64,000 nt of DNA from Parastagonospora avenae f. sp. tritici 18332-5 (GCA_022559985.1 JAFJTR010000004.1:496001-560000); one strand, 5' to 3'. Counted from the first letter of the stretch, positions 1 through 12,069 are shown. Translations and numbers: made by a program. The notes: generated by a model not told the origin, from the sequence alone.

Positions 1-1387
1 CGTTCTCGCCGGCGCAGGAGCAAGCAATGCCTGTCATGGTTCGCGTATGTGGCGTCCTGAATGAAGACAAAAAAAATAAGGTGGGTTAGACATAGGAAGG
101 GCGAAATATGCCTCCGGAAACCCAGCCTAATTAACCCCTGTCGTCAGGCTCAGGTTCTTAACAAAGACTGGCCCATGCCCCGTACGCCCGACCGCTTGTC
201 ATGATGTGACCATGCAGGCTACGATGCCCACGTGGTTTTGTTTGACGCCAAATAGCTGTGGCTTGGACCAGGCGATCGGTATATCGGACTCATTCACACG
301 TCGCTAGATGAGCCGCATCGGAGGTTTCCGTGCTGCTGTGTCACCGTTGCCCGACATCAGATCGCAGTACGATCTACAGCGAGGCTGATAGCTCGCGCGA
401 GAACTGGCATCAGTGTATCAGATCCTTTGTGGCTACACCTGTACGGCCTACGACACTGCCGTCAATCTCATCGCCACGGTCTGTTGTTAGTGCTTCACCG
501 ACTATTGCATCGGAGCTGCCTCTGAATGGTTGGGACCAAGTTGTATCGCTCTCGATAACAGGGGCCCAAGGCTGACGGAACAATCCTTCTGTTGCGAGTG
601 GTGAGACCAGCTGTGATCAGGCTGGACGCCATGGATGCAGCTTCAAGTGCAACCCAAAATAGGGCGGTGCTCTCACCGACAGGAGTGAAAAAAACGCGGC
701 AGTGTCGACCAGCGAATGATAGCCAACTTATGGCAGACTGAAAAGGATCAGCCGCACGAGACGGATAAGAGCCTCGTGAAGTGGGGTATCAAAAGGAGTG
801 AGGCAAAGCCCAAGACCTGCAAAGCCGCGACGTCAAGCCGTGATAGAGGCAGACGCCAGGCCGTTCAGCAGTCGCCAAAGGCAATGCGGTGGCGCCTGTC
901 GGATGATCAGGGCAATACGAGCTGTCGTCGACGCCGAAATGGAAGAAGTGGACAAGGGATAGGAAGTGCCTGACCCAGCAGACGCCTGGGTTGCATGATC
1001 CATGCAAACGATGGCCAGTCGCATCCGACGACTCGATTCAGCCGTAGCGCAGAAACGGGGTACACACGGTAAGGCCCCCGGAGCAGTTGGGGTGAAGGGT
1101 AGGACGCACGCGGGCCTAGGTTGCTCCACGAGCCGATGTGGTGCTCTTCGGGCCGGTCTTGCCCCGTGCACACGCTACCAATAACCTCACTTTGCAACCT
1201 CAGAGCCCCGCCTGCCGCCTTCTACACACCAAAAACGTCTCTTTGCAGCACCGCCCTCGCTATCCGCGCGAATAAATCGAACGTCAGAGCTGTGCAGGAG
1301 TCAGCCTAGAGCTCTATCAATAAGCACCTGGCGTCTAATACCCACACAGCATTGGACAGGACACGCGTGTCCGACCCGACAAGCGCC
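1..1387. other. intergenic, no gene supported
   Basis: No convincing gene is seen. Reading frames here are short (under about 115 codons), overlap on both strands and show no recognisable domain. The last part serves as promoter and 5'UTR of the SEC65 gene that starts at 1388. Confidence 0.6.
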
Positions 1388-2128
1388 ATGAACCCCCGCA
1401 TAGAAGAAGTGAGCGAATCAGACTCAGATCCCTCTGAGATGGATGTTGACGACTTTAACTCCCTGATTGAAGCACGGAACATTCCCGCTTCCGGCCCCGC
1501 GCTGTCTCCCATGCCCGCACACCTGCTGCAGCCTCAGTCGCCCTCTATCAAAACCTCCACAGACCGCGAGAGCTCCAAGCACTACCAATGCATATACCCC
1601 ATATACTTCGACAAGGCACGCACGAGGGCAGAGGGTCGTCGAGTAGGCAAGGAGCTCGCAGTGGAGAACCCGCTGGCTAGGGAGATGGCCGATGCCGCTG
1701 CAAATCTGGGACTGCGTACAGTCTTCGAGCCTGACAAGACCCACCCCAAGAATTGGGAGAATCCGGGCAGGGTGCGTGTTCTGCTGAAGCAGGACGGTAA
1801 GCTCATGGATGTAACCATCAAGAACAAGCATCATCTCTACGTCCACATTGCAAAATATCTGCAGGCGAACCCAACGCAAAAGACAACACCCTTTAGGCTC
1901 CCAATAGCGGGTGTGCCCATGCCAAAGGAGATGCCCGAGCCTGCGATTCCCAAGGGCTGGAAGATGAGCAAAATTCTCCCCCTCCATTCGCCTGCTCTAA
2001 CGGGTGGCGGGGTGTCCGATGATATCTTCCAGGATATGATGGCACAGATGCAAGGAGAAGCAGCAGGAAGCGGCGCAAGCAGCGGCGCAGAGAACAAGAA
2101 GAAGATCAAGGACAAGAAGAAGAAATGA
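1388..2128 (+). CDS. SEC65: Signal recognition particle SRP19 subunit (Sec65)
   Basis: Single-exon gene of 246 residues. SRP19/Sec65 binds SRP RNA and helps assemble the particle that targets ribosome-nascent chains to the ER. The diagnostic SRP19 core is visible: YPIYFDKARTRAEGRR, then VENPLAREMADAA, then a HPKNWENPGRVRV segment. The N-terminus is acidic (SESDSDPSEMDVDDF) and the C-terminus ends in a Lys-rich tail (KKKIKDKKKK), as in fungal Sec65. The open frame extends upstream to 1352 but opens with TTG; the first ATG is at 1388, giving MNPRIEE, so that start is chosen. No intron is needed. Confidence 0.93.
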   Translation: MNPRIEEVSESDSDPSEMDVDDFNSLIEARNIPASGPALSPMPAHLLQPQSPSIKTSTDRESSKHYQCIYPIYFDKARTRAEGRRVGKELAVENPLAREMADAAANLGLRTVFEPDKTHPKNWENPGRVRVLLKQDGKLMDVTIKNKHHLYVHIAKYLQANPTQKTTPFRLPIAGVPMPKEMPEPAIPKGWKMSKILPLHSPALTGGGVSDDIFQDMMAQMQGEAAGSGASSGAENKKKIKDKKKK

Positions 2129-2959
2129 GGCAATGTGGCGAAGGTGCCCATTCCCAGTACGCCAGTGTGAAACCTATGACGCGAAAGTCAGCATACGACA
2201 TGCGTGATGTCCAGTCGCGCCGCACAGTTGCAGTGCGAGGGCTTGGCAGTCTACGAATAGTCGCCTAGCCGCGCGTCTAAAGGCTCGCGTGGTGACCGAA
2301 AGTGGTGCCACCCAGGTATATCGAATCAACACAATTAAGACATCCGACACCTTTCAGCTTGCCACTCAGACATTTCGTCTGCAGCCTGGAGCGTCTAGTC
2401 ACTTCCAACCATGCAATGTGTGCCCTTCTAATGCTATAGACACGACTTGAGACGGGACGGAGACAACAAATTGAGAAGCGCTGGGAGGCTTCCGCCCTCG
2501 TTTCGTCATTCCGACTCTCCCGGATTGAACTGCATCCACTGCAACCGCAGGACATCCATCTGACGTATCGGTCTAGTGAGAACCAAACGAGTGAGGGCCT
2601 GGCTTCGCTCATCCGGTATCGATCACCAGTCTCCTCTCGACAGAAGTCAGCCACGCTTAACACTGTGACTCGGGTGACAACTTCGAGGGATACAGGGAAC
2701 GGATAATGCAAGATGCAAGCCACTTTGCGATAGCCTGCACGACAGAAGCGACCGCATATGCAGCCACTCGCGTGTCGGAACGCCTTGGGACATCCCCGCA
2801 AACCCATCGATAAGGTTGTCTGTGCCAAATTTCGGTGGCTCCACAATTTCCCACGCTCCATATCCTCCCTTGCATGCGGCATAGTGCGTCCTTGATCCCA
2901 GGATTTGGCTCTTACACTGACGTCTCCATTACCTATCCTTTCATACAACCGAGACTACG

Positions 2960-2986
2960 TCTTCTTCTTCTTCTTCTTCTTCTTCG
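2960..2986. repeat. (TTC)n microsatellite
   Basis: About nine uninterrupted TTC/CTT units lie in intergenic DNA. The short Leu-rich frame that crosses it is a product of the repeat. Confidence 0.9.
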
Positions 2987-4218
2987 ATTAGCTGTTGGTG
3001 TCAATGAGCGAGATAAGTATCAAGACTACCATGCCAATGCGCAGGACTATGGACCTGCAAGGAGCCAAATTGTAAGTATGCTCGCAGTGGCTGCGGGGCG
3101 AATTGTAAACTTCCGTCGACTAATGACTTCTGCCATGGGCTGTACATGGGACGGCGATCTGTTTCGACACGATCTACGCTATATGCATACTAGTTTGACG
3201 ACCACTGATCGACTGTGTACCTTCGGTATCCTTCCTGTGTTGACGCTGGGTCTCTGCTAAAGTTACTTCGCCGATGTTAGACGGCACGGTTGTATCCATT
3301 GGGTGAAGTTCTTCATGGATGACCCTACAATACGCAGTAGCAACAGGGACTGAAACCTCACTGTCTGAAAAAGCCACTACATGGGTCGAGACGAACACCG
3401 GGAAGACGTCAGGAGCAGCGTCATGTAGCCTTCATGTAGCCCTATCAGCGAGCACGCCTGCCGATGAAAACGGATGCAACTACCTCGGACGTACATTGGT
3501 CAACATTGTTGGGAGACGGCCTACGAGCATGCGCACCCCAAGGGATGAACGGTACGGCAAGGAACCCTTCGCCCCGTATCCGCATTGCATTGACTGTGGC
3601 CCAAATGTCACTTACCCCTCAGCTACTAAAAGTCTTTGGTGAGGCAGTACATATCTACACATCGGTTCATGGTTCTCCGCGTCGAATGGGGCTACGTTGT
3701 GTATGCCCTGTGAGTCATCTGATTTGAAGCTGGAGAATGGCTAATATACTGATGCTGCATGACATTTCGACAGCGCCACCGTCGATCTAAACAACGCCCA
3801 AGAACGCCTGGGCACGTGCGGCAGGCGGACATACCCACGAGCGAGCGGCGGTATCCGTCCACAAACTACATCACCTCAACGCTAGGACGAGGGCATGGCT
3901 TCAGTAAGCAGATGTAAAGTAGTACACGTGCGCTACGTTCCGAATAACATTACTTTTTTCTCGTGCTCGTGTATATCAGCCACTTCGGTGATAGTTTCCG
4001 TCCACGACGACCCCAGCACAGCAGAGGAACATTTTTCGGATCCCTTCTTCCGCAACAGATTAAAACAGGTTTTGCTTCACTTTACGCAGTCCGTGGGGTG
4101 ATTTGGCAAAAAAGGATGATCGAACACTATCGCAGTTGGTCGATTGAAAATCCTCGTGCTGGTGTACGCTTACGTCCCCTTCTCCACCCGCTTCACCGGT
4201 ATACTTCCCTTCTTCACT

Positions 4219-4312
4219 AACTAGTGAGGACTAGGTCTCTTGACCTTTTAACCATCCGGCACGCCAACTAGTTAGGACAAGGCCTCTTGACCACAAAAGC
4301 CTTCGGCAAGCC
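4219..4312. repeat. 47-bp imperfect tandem repeat, two copies
   Basis: Two adjacent units (4219-4265 and 4266-4312) both begin AACTAGT. The first 27 bases match at 24 positions and share the block CTCTTGACC; the remaining 20 bases are more diverged (about 12 matches). It lies in intergenic DNA. No coding role is seen. Confidence 0.75.
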
Positions 4313-4994
4313 GATACACAACCTCGAAGCCGGACGACACTTCCCAGGCAAATTTCTAGGTAGTCAACGCATGCACACACCGGACTCTCCCGTATCTGCA
4401 AGAACAAAAGAGCAGATGACGCGTGGCGTTCGTAGACCGCTTCTTTCTCGACAAAGTCCTCCGCTCCCACGTTTCACCTCTTCTATTGGCTAGTGATATT
4501 GACAGGCGAAAAAAATAGTCCGTCGGAGAAAACGTGCGCAGCGAATCATGTTCCCGAGAATAAGAAATGTGATAAATCATCCAAGGGCTGGGCTTACTGT
4601 ATCCCTTGCCTTCCCTTGTCTTTGCCTTGCGCCTCACTAATGCGCACAGCGAGGTGGGTAGTGACATGATCCTTGTTGTTCTTGTCATGGGCTGCTTGGG
4701 GCTCACTGCATGCACGCGTCGGCCCTGCATGGATGGTCACGGAAGCACATCACACCACCGGAGAAGGCGCTCAATCATCAACGTTTACAGTATGTATTTA
4801 TTCAAAAACTCGTACTACTAGCAAGGGGTGTGACATATACATGAAAAGGATGATCGCATCGGCTTGCCGTAGCGCAGCCGTAGCGTATCCGAAAAGACCT
4901 CGCAACAAAAGGTTCGAGGACTAGTCTCGGTCACCGGCACTACTGTATGCTTCCGTTCCGTTGGCCGGCGGGACCCTTTTGCCTCCTTGCTTCT

Positions 4995-6394
4995 CTACGA
5001 CGACACACCAGCTTGCTGGGCGAAGCCGAGCCTGGGAGTACCGTTGGACATGTCGTGGACAATGTACTTGCTCTTGAGGAAGATGTCGCCGAAGATGCTG
5101 ATGCCGACGTCGGCGTCGGACTGCATGCCGCCGAAGCAGGTGCTGGAACCGTCGGTGATGGGTGCGTAGTTGATGTACTTGCCGGGCACGGTCTGCTTGA
5201 CGCCGGCGACGGTGATGCTGAAGTTGGGCAGCGAGGCGGAGCACGGGAAGACGTAACCGCCCTGGGTGGAGTCCAGCTTTGCGCCAGACACTTTGGCATA
5301 GTAGGCTTTGACAATGGCGGCGGGGACGTACATGAGGGTTGTACCGGTGTCGAGGATGCCGCTGATGCTGGAGGAGACAGTGGCGCCAGTGCCGACGGAG
5401 TAGCCGGATGCTGAGAAGCCCCAGAAGCCCTGGGATGCGTCGGCGTTGACGTAGGTGATGGCGCCGGTGTACTTTGCGCTGTCAATATAGCCAAAGTCGT
5501 AGGTGCCGGCAGCATGATACTTGAGGGTCACGGCGAAGAGGGGCTTAGCGAGCTGGCCCTTGACGGTGTCGAACCATGTCGTCTGCTTCTGGGGCGAGAC
5601 GGTGTTGATCGTGCTCATGGCGAGACCGAGAAGACCATCGGTGTCGACATCTTGCGAGAACTGCGCTGAGACCGAGGTGGCAGCCTCGACAGCCTGTGCA
5701 GTGGCAGTGACTTGACCGACCGTGACCTTGTCAGTGTAGACCTGGCCGCTTGCACCAGATCCGTCGCCGTAAGAGATCCTCCAGGTGTAGCCCGACTTGC
5801 GCTTGGTGGCATCGGTCTTGTAGTAGTCATGGCCAGAGAGCGAGGACTTGGCTTGAAGATCAGAGAAGACCCATCTGAAGTATGTTAGTATCAAATTCCA
5901 TTTTCATTTCGTTCACGGAGCCAATTGCCACGGAGTCTGGCCATATTGTGCAACTAGACTGCCTTGCGATCTTGCTCGCTACTGAGAGAATATTCACTTA
6001 CAGATCAGCGCTTCCAGTGTCGAAGTCGAGATGGACAGTGTTGCTTCCAACAGTCACAGGGCTCAGGTACGAAGAGTCGTATTGGTCACTGGGAACAGCA
6101 GGGTCGCTGCCAGTGTCGGCAGCAGCCTGCACAGCTGCGTTGTTGTCGGCAGCCGCTTGGATGTGAGCGGGAACAGCCTTTCCGTATTTGCGGAGGGTCT
6201 TAGCGATCTGGGCGGGACCTGAAGATATCGTTAGTGTCATTCTCTATAGACGATATTCGACTATGCTGACCATTCTTGCGGTGGAGGCCGTGCGCAACCT
6301 GCTTTACTTCGAAAGCATCACGCTTCTCGACTGGTGAAGCAATGACCGCGCCAGTGAGGGCAAGAGCCGCGGTGAGGTAGGTGAATGAGGGCAT
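4995..6394 (-). CDS. Secreted pepsin-family (A1) aspartic endopeptidase
   Basis: Three exons, 6394-6271, 6218-6002 and 5874-4995, joined in frame give 406 residues. Donors are GTCAGC and GTAAGT; the second intron has a CTAAC branch site. The N-terminus MPSFTYLTAALALTGAVIAS is a signal peptide followed by a propeptide with a Lys-Arg site. Both catalytic motifs are present: DTGSAD near residue 108, interrupted by intron 2 just before WVFSD, and DTGTT near residue 288. The flap YGDGS motif and a C-terminal IFGDIFLKS segment also fit the family. The length agrees with aspergillopepsin/penicillopepsin zymogens, which degrade protein outside the cell at acid pH. A TATAAAG lies about 110 bp upstream. 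The exact substrate is unknown. Confidence 0.93.
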
Positions 6395-6500
6395 GATGGC
6401 CGATTGATCGAGGTGTACCGAAGAAGCGGATGGAAGCTGATTGACCACAGGAGTGAAGAGGGCTGCGGATGAAGAAACAAGACATGGCGAAGGGACTTGG

Positions 6501-6507
6501 CTTTATA
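6501..6507 (-). promoter_or_regulatory. TATA box of the aspartic protease gene
   Basis: TATAAAG on the minus strand, 107 bp before the ATG at 6394. It would place transcription start near 6475, leaving a 5'UTR of about 80 nt. Confidence 0.55.
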
Positions 6508-7962
6508 CCAAGCTTTGCCACGAGCACGCCAGCAGGTGAAAGTGTTGCGATGATGCGCACGCAGCCTGTACGCGCTTAGTCGCCTTCACCGCAGCATGGT
6601 GTAAACGTGGGGCAGAGATCGGCCACTCATGCACCCTACCCTATCTTGGCAGGTACCAATGACTTCGGACCTGAGTAATTCAACGTTTCGAAACATGACC
6701 TGCTGTGTTCGGCCAAGCCCCACGGAGGCGTTCTCAAGGCGGAAGGAGAGCAAACGCTCATACTGGGGAGACTACCCGAACGCTGGCTTCAGGGCTCCCG
6801 TAATTAAGTCCAGACTCTGCGTAACGGTGGTACTCGCAACTAGCGGCCATTGTACAGGGTACTCCAGAACAGACAAAACATTGGTCCATGTGTAATTGCA
6901 CGCTGTGGCGATTCCCTCCTGAGTGGCGCTGTTGGCAATCGCAGTTCTGCCCTGTGTATGCCTAAGACGCGGGACGAATGTATGATAATGACGGCACGAC
7001 GAGTAATCATTGGACAGGTGACCAAATAACAGGATGGCTCGAGGATATGGCGGCATCATGCGCTGGAGATCATGGTTGGTGGTGCAAGGAGATAAGCTAA
7101 GGCCTGCCGACCAAGCCTCGGCTGCTCTTCCTTGACCGTGATAAGCTTCGGATCCTACAGCCACAACCGGGATGAGTCCCAGTTTTCCTTTGTTTGGTGT
7201 ATGGATTGGCATGACGGGGTAGCCGCCCTGTGTGGCAAGTGACGGTCCCCGTACAATGTTTGAACGTGGAGTCGAGACATGCTCGCTGAGCGACTCTCAA
7301 CTCTTACACAGACGGATCCGCGCATGTCGACCGTGTATCTCGTGGCAGGCAACCATCATGGCAATCAAGTGCGGGGGTATCTGATAGGACTGCAAGATCG
7401 CCCATACACCCGCAAGCTGCTGTTTATTTGGCCGAGCATGTAACACAGGTATATTAAGGTTGAGAACCCACAGGCTTGGGACCCTGTCGATAGTGCTGGT
7501 TCGATGATGCATTGTAACCCGTTCGGGGAGGTGGGAAAGACGAAGTGCGATGTTGGACGTGTCGGAGGCCTCCAAGCTAAGGGATCGACCCGTGTCTAAT
7601 CTGCTTTTGTCACATCATAAGGCAACTACGACCAATAGCCGCCTGGACCATGTCGACCTCAGGAAAAGCCATTCGAGCTGCGGCCAGTCACATGCCACCT
7701 CTGTACATACACAGCTGCCTCTTGAAGACAAACACGATTTCCAAGCGTCGGGCGAAGGCTTGTCGAAGCTTAGCTGACGTGAAGGGCGAGGCCAAGCATT
7801 GATAGCAGAGCAAAATAAGAGCTTGTATCGCATGGCTCTGATAGGGCTAACGTATTTGATTAGGGATTGCAAGGCGAACCACGAAACTGTTGTGTGTATG
7901 AAGCTATCCAGCCTTGGCTGTACGCCGCACAAAATACCGCCGGCAACGCCGAAGTCAATTTG
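6508..7962. other. intergenic, no gene supported
   Basis: Between the promoter of the protease gene and the 3' end of DBP6. Only short overlapping frames with no domain were seen. Confidence 0.5.
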
Positions 7963-10020
7963 CTAGTCTGCACTACCTGCACCCTTGACTGCACCCTCGA
8001 GTTCGGCGAGCGCTGCCCGATATGCTTTCTTCCTCCCGTCTGCCGTGACAGCGCTCTCCTTCCATTCCATCCGCTTCACCTTCTTATTCCCTCGCTTTAC
8101 CGTATCCCCCTTCGTGATCTGCTTGATAAACCATGCTGCCTCGGTCTTGGTGAACAGCGTCCATGCTTGCCCGGATTTGCCTGCGCGAGCTGTTCGACCT
8201 ACTCGATGGACATAGCTGGTGATGCTGGTTGGCATGTCGTAGTTGATCACGTGAGTGATATCTGGAATATCAAGGCCACGGGACGCGGCGTCAGACGCGA
8301 TGAGTATCTTGATTTCGCCGGTACCGAATGACTTTAGCAGCTTTCTGGAGGCTTCTGCTGTCAGTGCACGCGTCATTGTCTTCAGATGGTTCTTGAAAGC
8401 TGGCGCGAGAGTGGCAAGCAGATGCGAGAGTCGAGATGCGTTCTCTGTACTCTTGGTGAAAACTAGGACCCGGCTTGGATGCTCCGCAACACCAGTTACC
8501 GGATCTTGGTCCTCTTCATTTGCGCCTGCCTTTATTCCTGTGAAGATATAGTTGAGTAGCACATATAGGAGATGAAGTGGCTTGTTCGAGCCGTCCGCGA
8601 CATGGACCGAGAACTCATCGAGTGTTGAAGGCAGTTCGAAGTTGTTATCCTCGTGGTCGAGAGGCTGGACTTCGGAAGGCTCATCCTGGACGACCACCAG
8701 CTTTGGCCGCTTCAGCCTCAGGGTCCCGAGTTTCGTCAGATCCTTTTCCATAGTTGCGCTGAGGACAATCTTTGTGAGCTGTCGCCGCGCTGGCAGTATC
8801 GCAGACCACATCGAATTCGCGTCACGCTCGCGCTTGAGAAGGCGTTCTTGTGCATTCATTAAGTCGACTGGGGTCTCGCCATGAAGCGCATCCATCAGCA
8901 CGCTTGCCCAGCCCTGGAAGTTCTGGTTGAGCAACTGATCTGCTTCGTCGATCACTAGCCAACGAACAGAATTGAGCAGGAAGCCTGTGGTATGCTCGAT
9001 ATGCTCGACAAGTCGCCCTGGCGTGCAGATGAGAATGTCCACGCCCGAGTCGTACTGAGGGATGTGGTCCTGTGGCATATTCATCAAGTCGTCGAGTATC
9101 CCTCCTTTTTCTAAAAAGCCTGTCCGGAACTGTTGTGATGCCCTCTCGTGCAGGTCTTTTGCCCTTTTAGGATTGTACAGAGCCCTCAACTTGACTAGCT
9201 GCTTCTGCTCGCTCGCAAAAGCAGTATTGCCCAGGGCTGTGCCCACCTTGATCTTTGTGCCAGTACACAGATCTTCCGCGACTTGCAGAGCCTGATTTAC
9301 AAGCTGCCGACTAGGGACCACAACAATGGCGGATAGTGTAGGTACAGCGCGGTCTTTGAGGGCCTCGATTATGGGCAGGAGATACGCGAGAGTCTTGCCA
9401 GAGCCCGTCTTTGCAGAGACGCATATGTCGCCTAAGTGCTGCTCGAATCCCTGATGGAGCATGGGAAGCAGTGCGGTCTGCACGGCCAGAGCGTCTTTGA
9501 AGCCCTGTGATTCTAGTTTCTTGAGGTAGTGCGCGTCTACGCCTAGTTCTGCAAATGGGACGGTTCTGGACGACTCGACGGTAGTTGGCTGGGCGAGCCA
9601 TGGCGGCAGAGTGGAGAAGGTCGGTTCGAATGCAGCATCGGGAACTTGCGCGGGCTGGGGCATGGGCTGCAAATCATGAAGCTCTTCAGCGGGCGGCTCA
9701 TCCTTCTCTTCCTCATCTTCTTCCTCTTTGCGCTGGCTTTTGGCTTCAGCAAGCTTAGCAACCTTCTCGAACTTGTTGAATATGGCCTTGTGCTTCTTCG
9801 AGCTGTCTTCAGCCGGATCATCCGGCACTTCGGCATCCCGCTTTCGCTTCTTTGGCTTTTTCTCGGGCTTGGGGCTCGCCGATTGTGGCGCTGGGACTGA
9901 TATTTCTGTGCGCTGTTGGACAGGGCTGGATGCCTTCGGAGCTGCTTCTTTCGCTGGTTTGCTTGCTGGCTTGATCGCGGGTGTAGGTGGTGCCCATCGT
10001 TTGAACAGCGGTGCAGGCAT
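7963..10020 (-). CDS. DBP6: ATP-dependent DEAD-box RNA helicase Dbp6 (DDX51 type)
   Basis: Single exon, 685 residues. Dbp6 is a nucleolar helicase required for early 60S ribosomal subunit assembly. Helicase motifs appear in order: motif I AKTGSGKT (about 203), VVVPSRQL (Ia), TPGRLVEH (Ib), DEAD within VIDEADQLL (about 356), SAT (about 419), FTKSTENASRL (IV), SDAASRGLDIP (V) and HRVGRTARAG (VI, about 604). The N-terminal 150 residues are Lys/Glu-rich and low complexity, as usual for Dbp6. The open frame extends to 10077, but that codon is TTG; the first ATG at 10020 gives MPAPLFKRW and is preferred. It is divergent from GPI3, sharing a promoter of about 0.4 kb. Confidence 0.9.
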   Translation of the reverse strand: MPAPLFKRWAPPTPAIKPASKPAKEAAPKASSPVQQRTEISVPAPQSASPKPEKKPKKRKRDAEVPDDPAEDSSKKHKAIFNKFEKVAKLAEAKSQRKEEEDEEEKDEPPAEELHDLQPMPQPAQVPDAAFEPTFSTLPPWLAQPTTVESSRTVPFAELGVDAHYLKKLESQGFKDALAVQTALLPMLHQGFEQHLGDICVSAKTGSGKTLAYLLPIIEALKDRAVPTLSAIVVVPSRQLVNQALQVAEDLCTGTKIKVGTALGNTAFASEQKQLVKLRALYNPKRAKDLHERASQQFRTGFLEKGGILDDLMNMPQDHIPQYDSGVDILICTPGRLVEHIEHTTGFLLNSVRWLVIDEADQLLNQNFQGWASVLMDALHGETPVDLMNAQERLLKRERDANSMWSAILPARRQLTKIVLSATMEKDLTKLGTLRLKRPKLVVVQDEPSEVQPLDHEDNNFELPSTLDEFSVHVADGSNKPLHLLYVLLNYIFTGIKAGANEEDQDPVTGVAEHPSRVLVFTKSTENASRLSHLLATLAPAFKNHLKTMTRALTAEASRKLLKSFGTGEIKILIASDAASRGLDIPDITHVINYDMPTSITSYVHRVGRTARAGKSGQAWTLFTKTEAAWFIKQITKGDTVKRGNKKVKRMEWKESAVTADGRKKAYRAALAELEGAVKGAGSAD

Positions 10021-10448
10021 GTTGACTGGCAGATGCGCGTTTGCGCTGCGAAGTTGTTTTATCGAACTGCTTTTCAAAAGCCGAAGAGGGTTAATTCTCA
10101 GCGCATTGAAGAGAGCCTGCGCCGCCTAGTGGGAAGGTGTATCGGGTGTCGTAGAAGCTCTGGCTCGGTCTGGCGCAAAGTTGCAGAAGTTCGAAGCTCC
10201 CAAAAATTGGTCGGCATTTTTGCGCTCGAACGCCGACCGAAGCCGTGACGCGCTTTCCACCTCGTGTTGCCATGAAAGTGAACCCCACAGTCCACCACTG
10301 TCGCATGCCACATGCGCCATTGACTTGTCATGTATACACACTGTGATAAACTTCGAGGTCTTCACCCTCACATACAGCAGCCATGCCCTATAATATCGCG
10401 TACGCATATGCAACCTCCCCACAGTCCACCTAGCTCACACGGCATAGC

Positions 10449-12069
10449 ATGGTCAGCGATAACTTCTACCCCCAGCCTGGTATGATTTGAAGCACTCAAA
10501 TAGAAAACATGTTTCTTATGCCAAACAGGAGGAGTCGAAAGTCACATGTACCAGCTCTCCAGCGTACGTTCACCCGCCACTGCCATTCTTCACTGCTCTG
10601 ACAGGCTTCAGAAACTCATTGATCGTGGCCACAAGGTGATTGTTATCACTCATGCCTACGCTGGTCGGACTGGTGTGCGATACCTCACAAATGGCCTCAA
10701 GGTCTACTACGTCCCGTTTCTGGTCGTCTACCGAGAGACCACGTTTCCAACCGTCTTCTCTTTCTTCCCAATCTTTCGCAACATCATGATCCGCGAGCGC
10801 ATCGAAATAGTACACGGACATGCTAGTCTCAGCAGCTTATGCAATGAGGCCATACTGCATGCACGAACCATGGGGCTGAGGACAGTCTTCACAGACCATA
10901 GTCTGTTTGGCTTTGCAGACGCAGGAAGCATCCTCACCAACAAGCTTCTCAAGTTCACTCTCAGTGATGTTGACCATGTCATCTGTGTGAGCCATACCTG
11001 GTCAGTACTTTAACTACATCCGACACGGCACCTGCTGATAGCCTCTAGCAAAGAGAACACTGTTCTTCGAGCGTCTCTCGACCCACGGATGGTGTCAGTC
11101 ATACCCAATGCTGTAGTTGCCGAGAACTTCCGTCCTCTCTCACTCGAAGCTGGTGAAGCAAAGCAACCTAGAGCACCTGGTCCGCCGCAACCAATGGGCC
11201 TTGACGAGATCATCACTGTCATCGTCATTCAACGGCTTTACTACAACAAAGGCACCGACTTACTCGTTGCAGCCATACCTCACATTCTTGCTGCGCATCC
11301 AAATGTACGCTTCATCATAGCTGGAAATGGTCCCAAGGCTATCGACTTAGAACAGATGATTGAGCGAAACGTGCTGCAAGACAAAGTCCTCATGATCGGC
11401 CCCGTGCGTCATGAGGAGGTTCGAGACGTAATGGTGCGAGGCCATATCTACCTATGTCCATCGCTTACCGAGGCCTTCGGCACAGTCATAGTAGAAGCAG
11501 CGTCTTGCGGACTCTATGTTGTAGCCACACGAGTCGGTGGCATTCCGGAAGTCCTTCCCACACACATGACTGAGTTCGCCGCGCCGGAAGAAGACGAGAT
11601 TGTCGAGGCCACCGGACGCGCCATACAAAAGCTGCGTGCGGGAACCGTGAGGACTGACCTGTTCCACAACCAAGTCAAGCAAATGTATTCCTGGACCGAC
11701 GTTGCGCACAGGACAGAAAGAGTCTACGATGGCATTAGTGGTGCTATCAGCCACGTAGAGTTCTACCAGGTTGATGGTGCTCCGGGCGCATGGGGTACAG
11801 CTCGAGGTCGTGCGGGTGTCCGCAGCTTCGCGTTCGTTGAGAGACTGAAGCGCTACTACGGGTGCGGTGTCTGGGCCGGTAAGCTCTTCTGTCTCTGTGT
11901 TGTCATTGACTATCTCCTCTACGTGATACTTGAGATCTTTGCGCCGCGATCGAGAATCGACATCTGCAAGGACTGGCCGAAGAAGACCCCTAAACGTACG
12001 AACGGGAACGAACAGGTTCTCCAAGTACCTGCACCTATCGACTCTGATTTGAAGAAGAGTAGTACATGA
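10449..12069 (+). CDS. GPI3: GPI-GlcNAc transferase catalytic subunit Gpi3/PIG-A
   Basis: Catalytic subunit of the ER complex that moves GlcNAc from UDP-GlcNAc to phosphatidylinositol, the first step of GPI-anchor synthesis. Exons 10449-10479, 10529-10563, 10612-11000 and 11049-12069 join to 491 residues. Family signatures: MVSDNFYPQPGGVESH at the start, LIDRGHKV, TDHSLFGFADAGS, SHTCKENTVLRA across intron 3, VIPNAVVAENF and YYNKGTDLLV. The GT4 EX7E region reads SLTEAFGTVIVEAAS, and a C-terminal membrane segment (LFCLCVVIDYLLYVIL) anchors it in the ER. The first ATG used here (10449) follows a one-base frame break: an upstream ATG at 10408 opens a frame ending SSHGIA, which would match the usual N-terminus before MVSD if one base were added. 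Start therefore uncertain. Confidence 0.92.

Larger units (their letters stand above)
2129..4994. other. 2.9-kb intergenic region with simple and tandem repeats
   Basis: No gene can be supported. It holds a (TTC)n tract near 2960-2986 and a 47-bp tandem repeat at 4219-4312, listed separately. A 223-codon minus-strand frame (2277-2948) has a random Cys/Arg/Ser-rich composition and no domain. The stretch separates the 3' ends of SEC65 and the aspartic protease gene, which converge. Confidence 0.5.

Noticed and set aside
2277..2948. 223-codon minus-strand frame in intergenic DNA
   Set aside because: Random Cys/Arg/Ser composition, no domain, no promoter or splice context.
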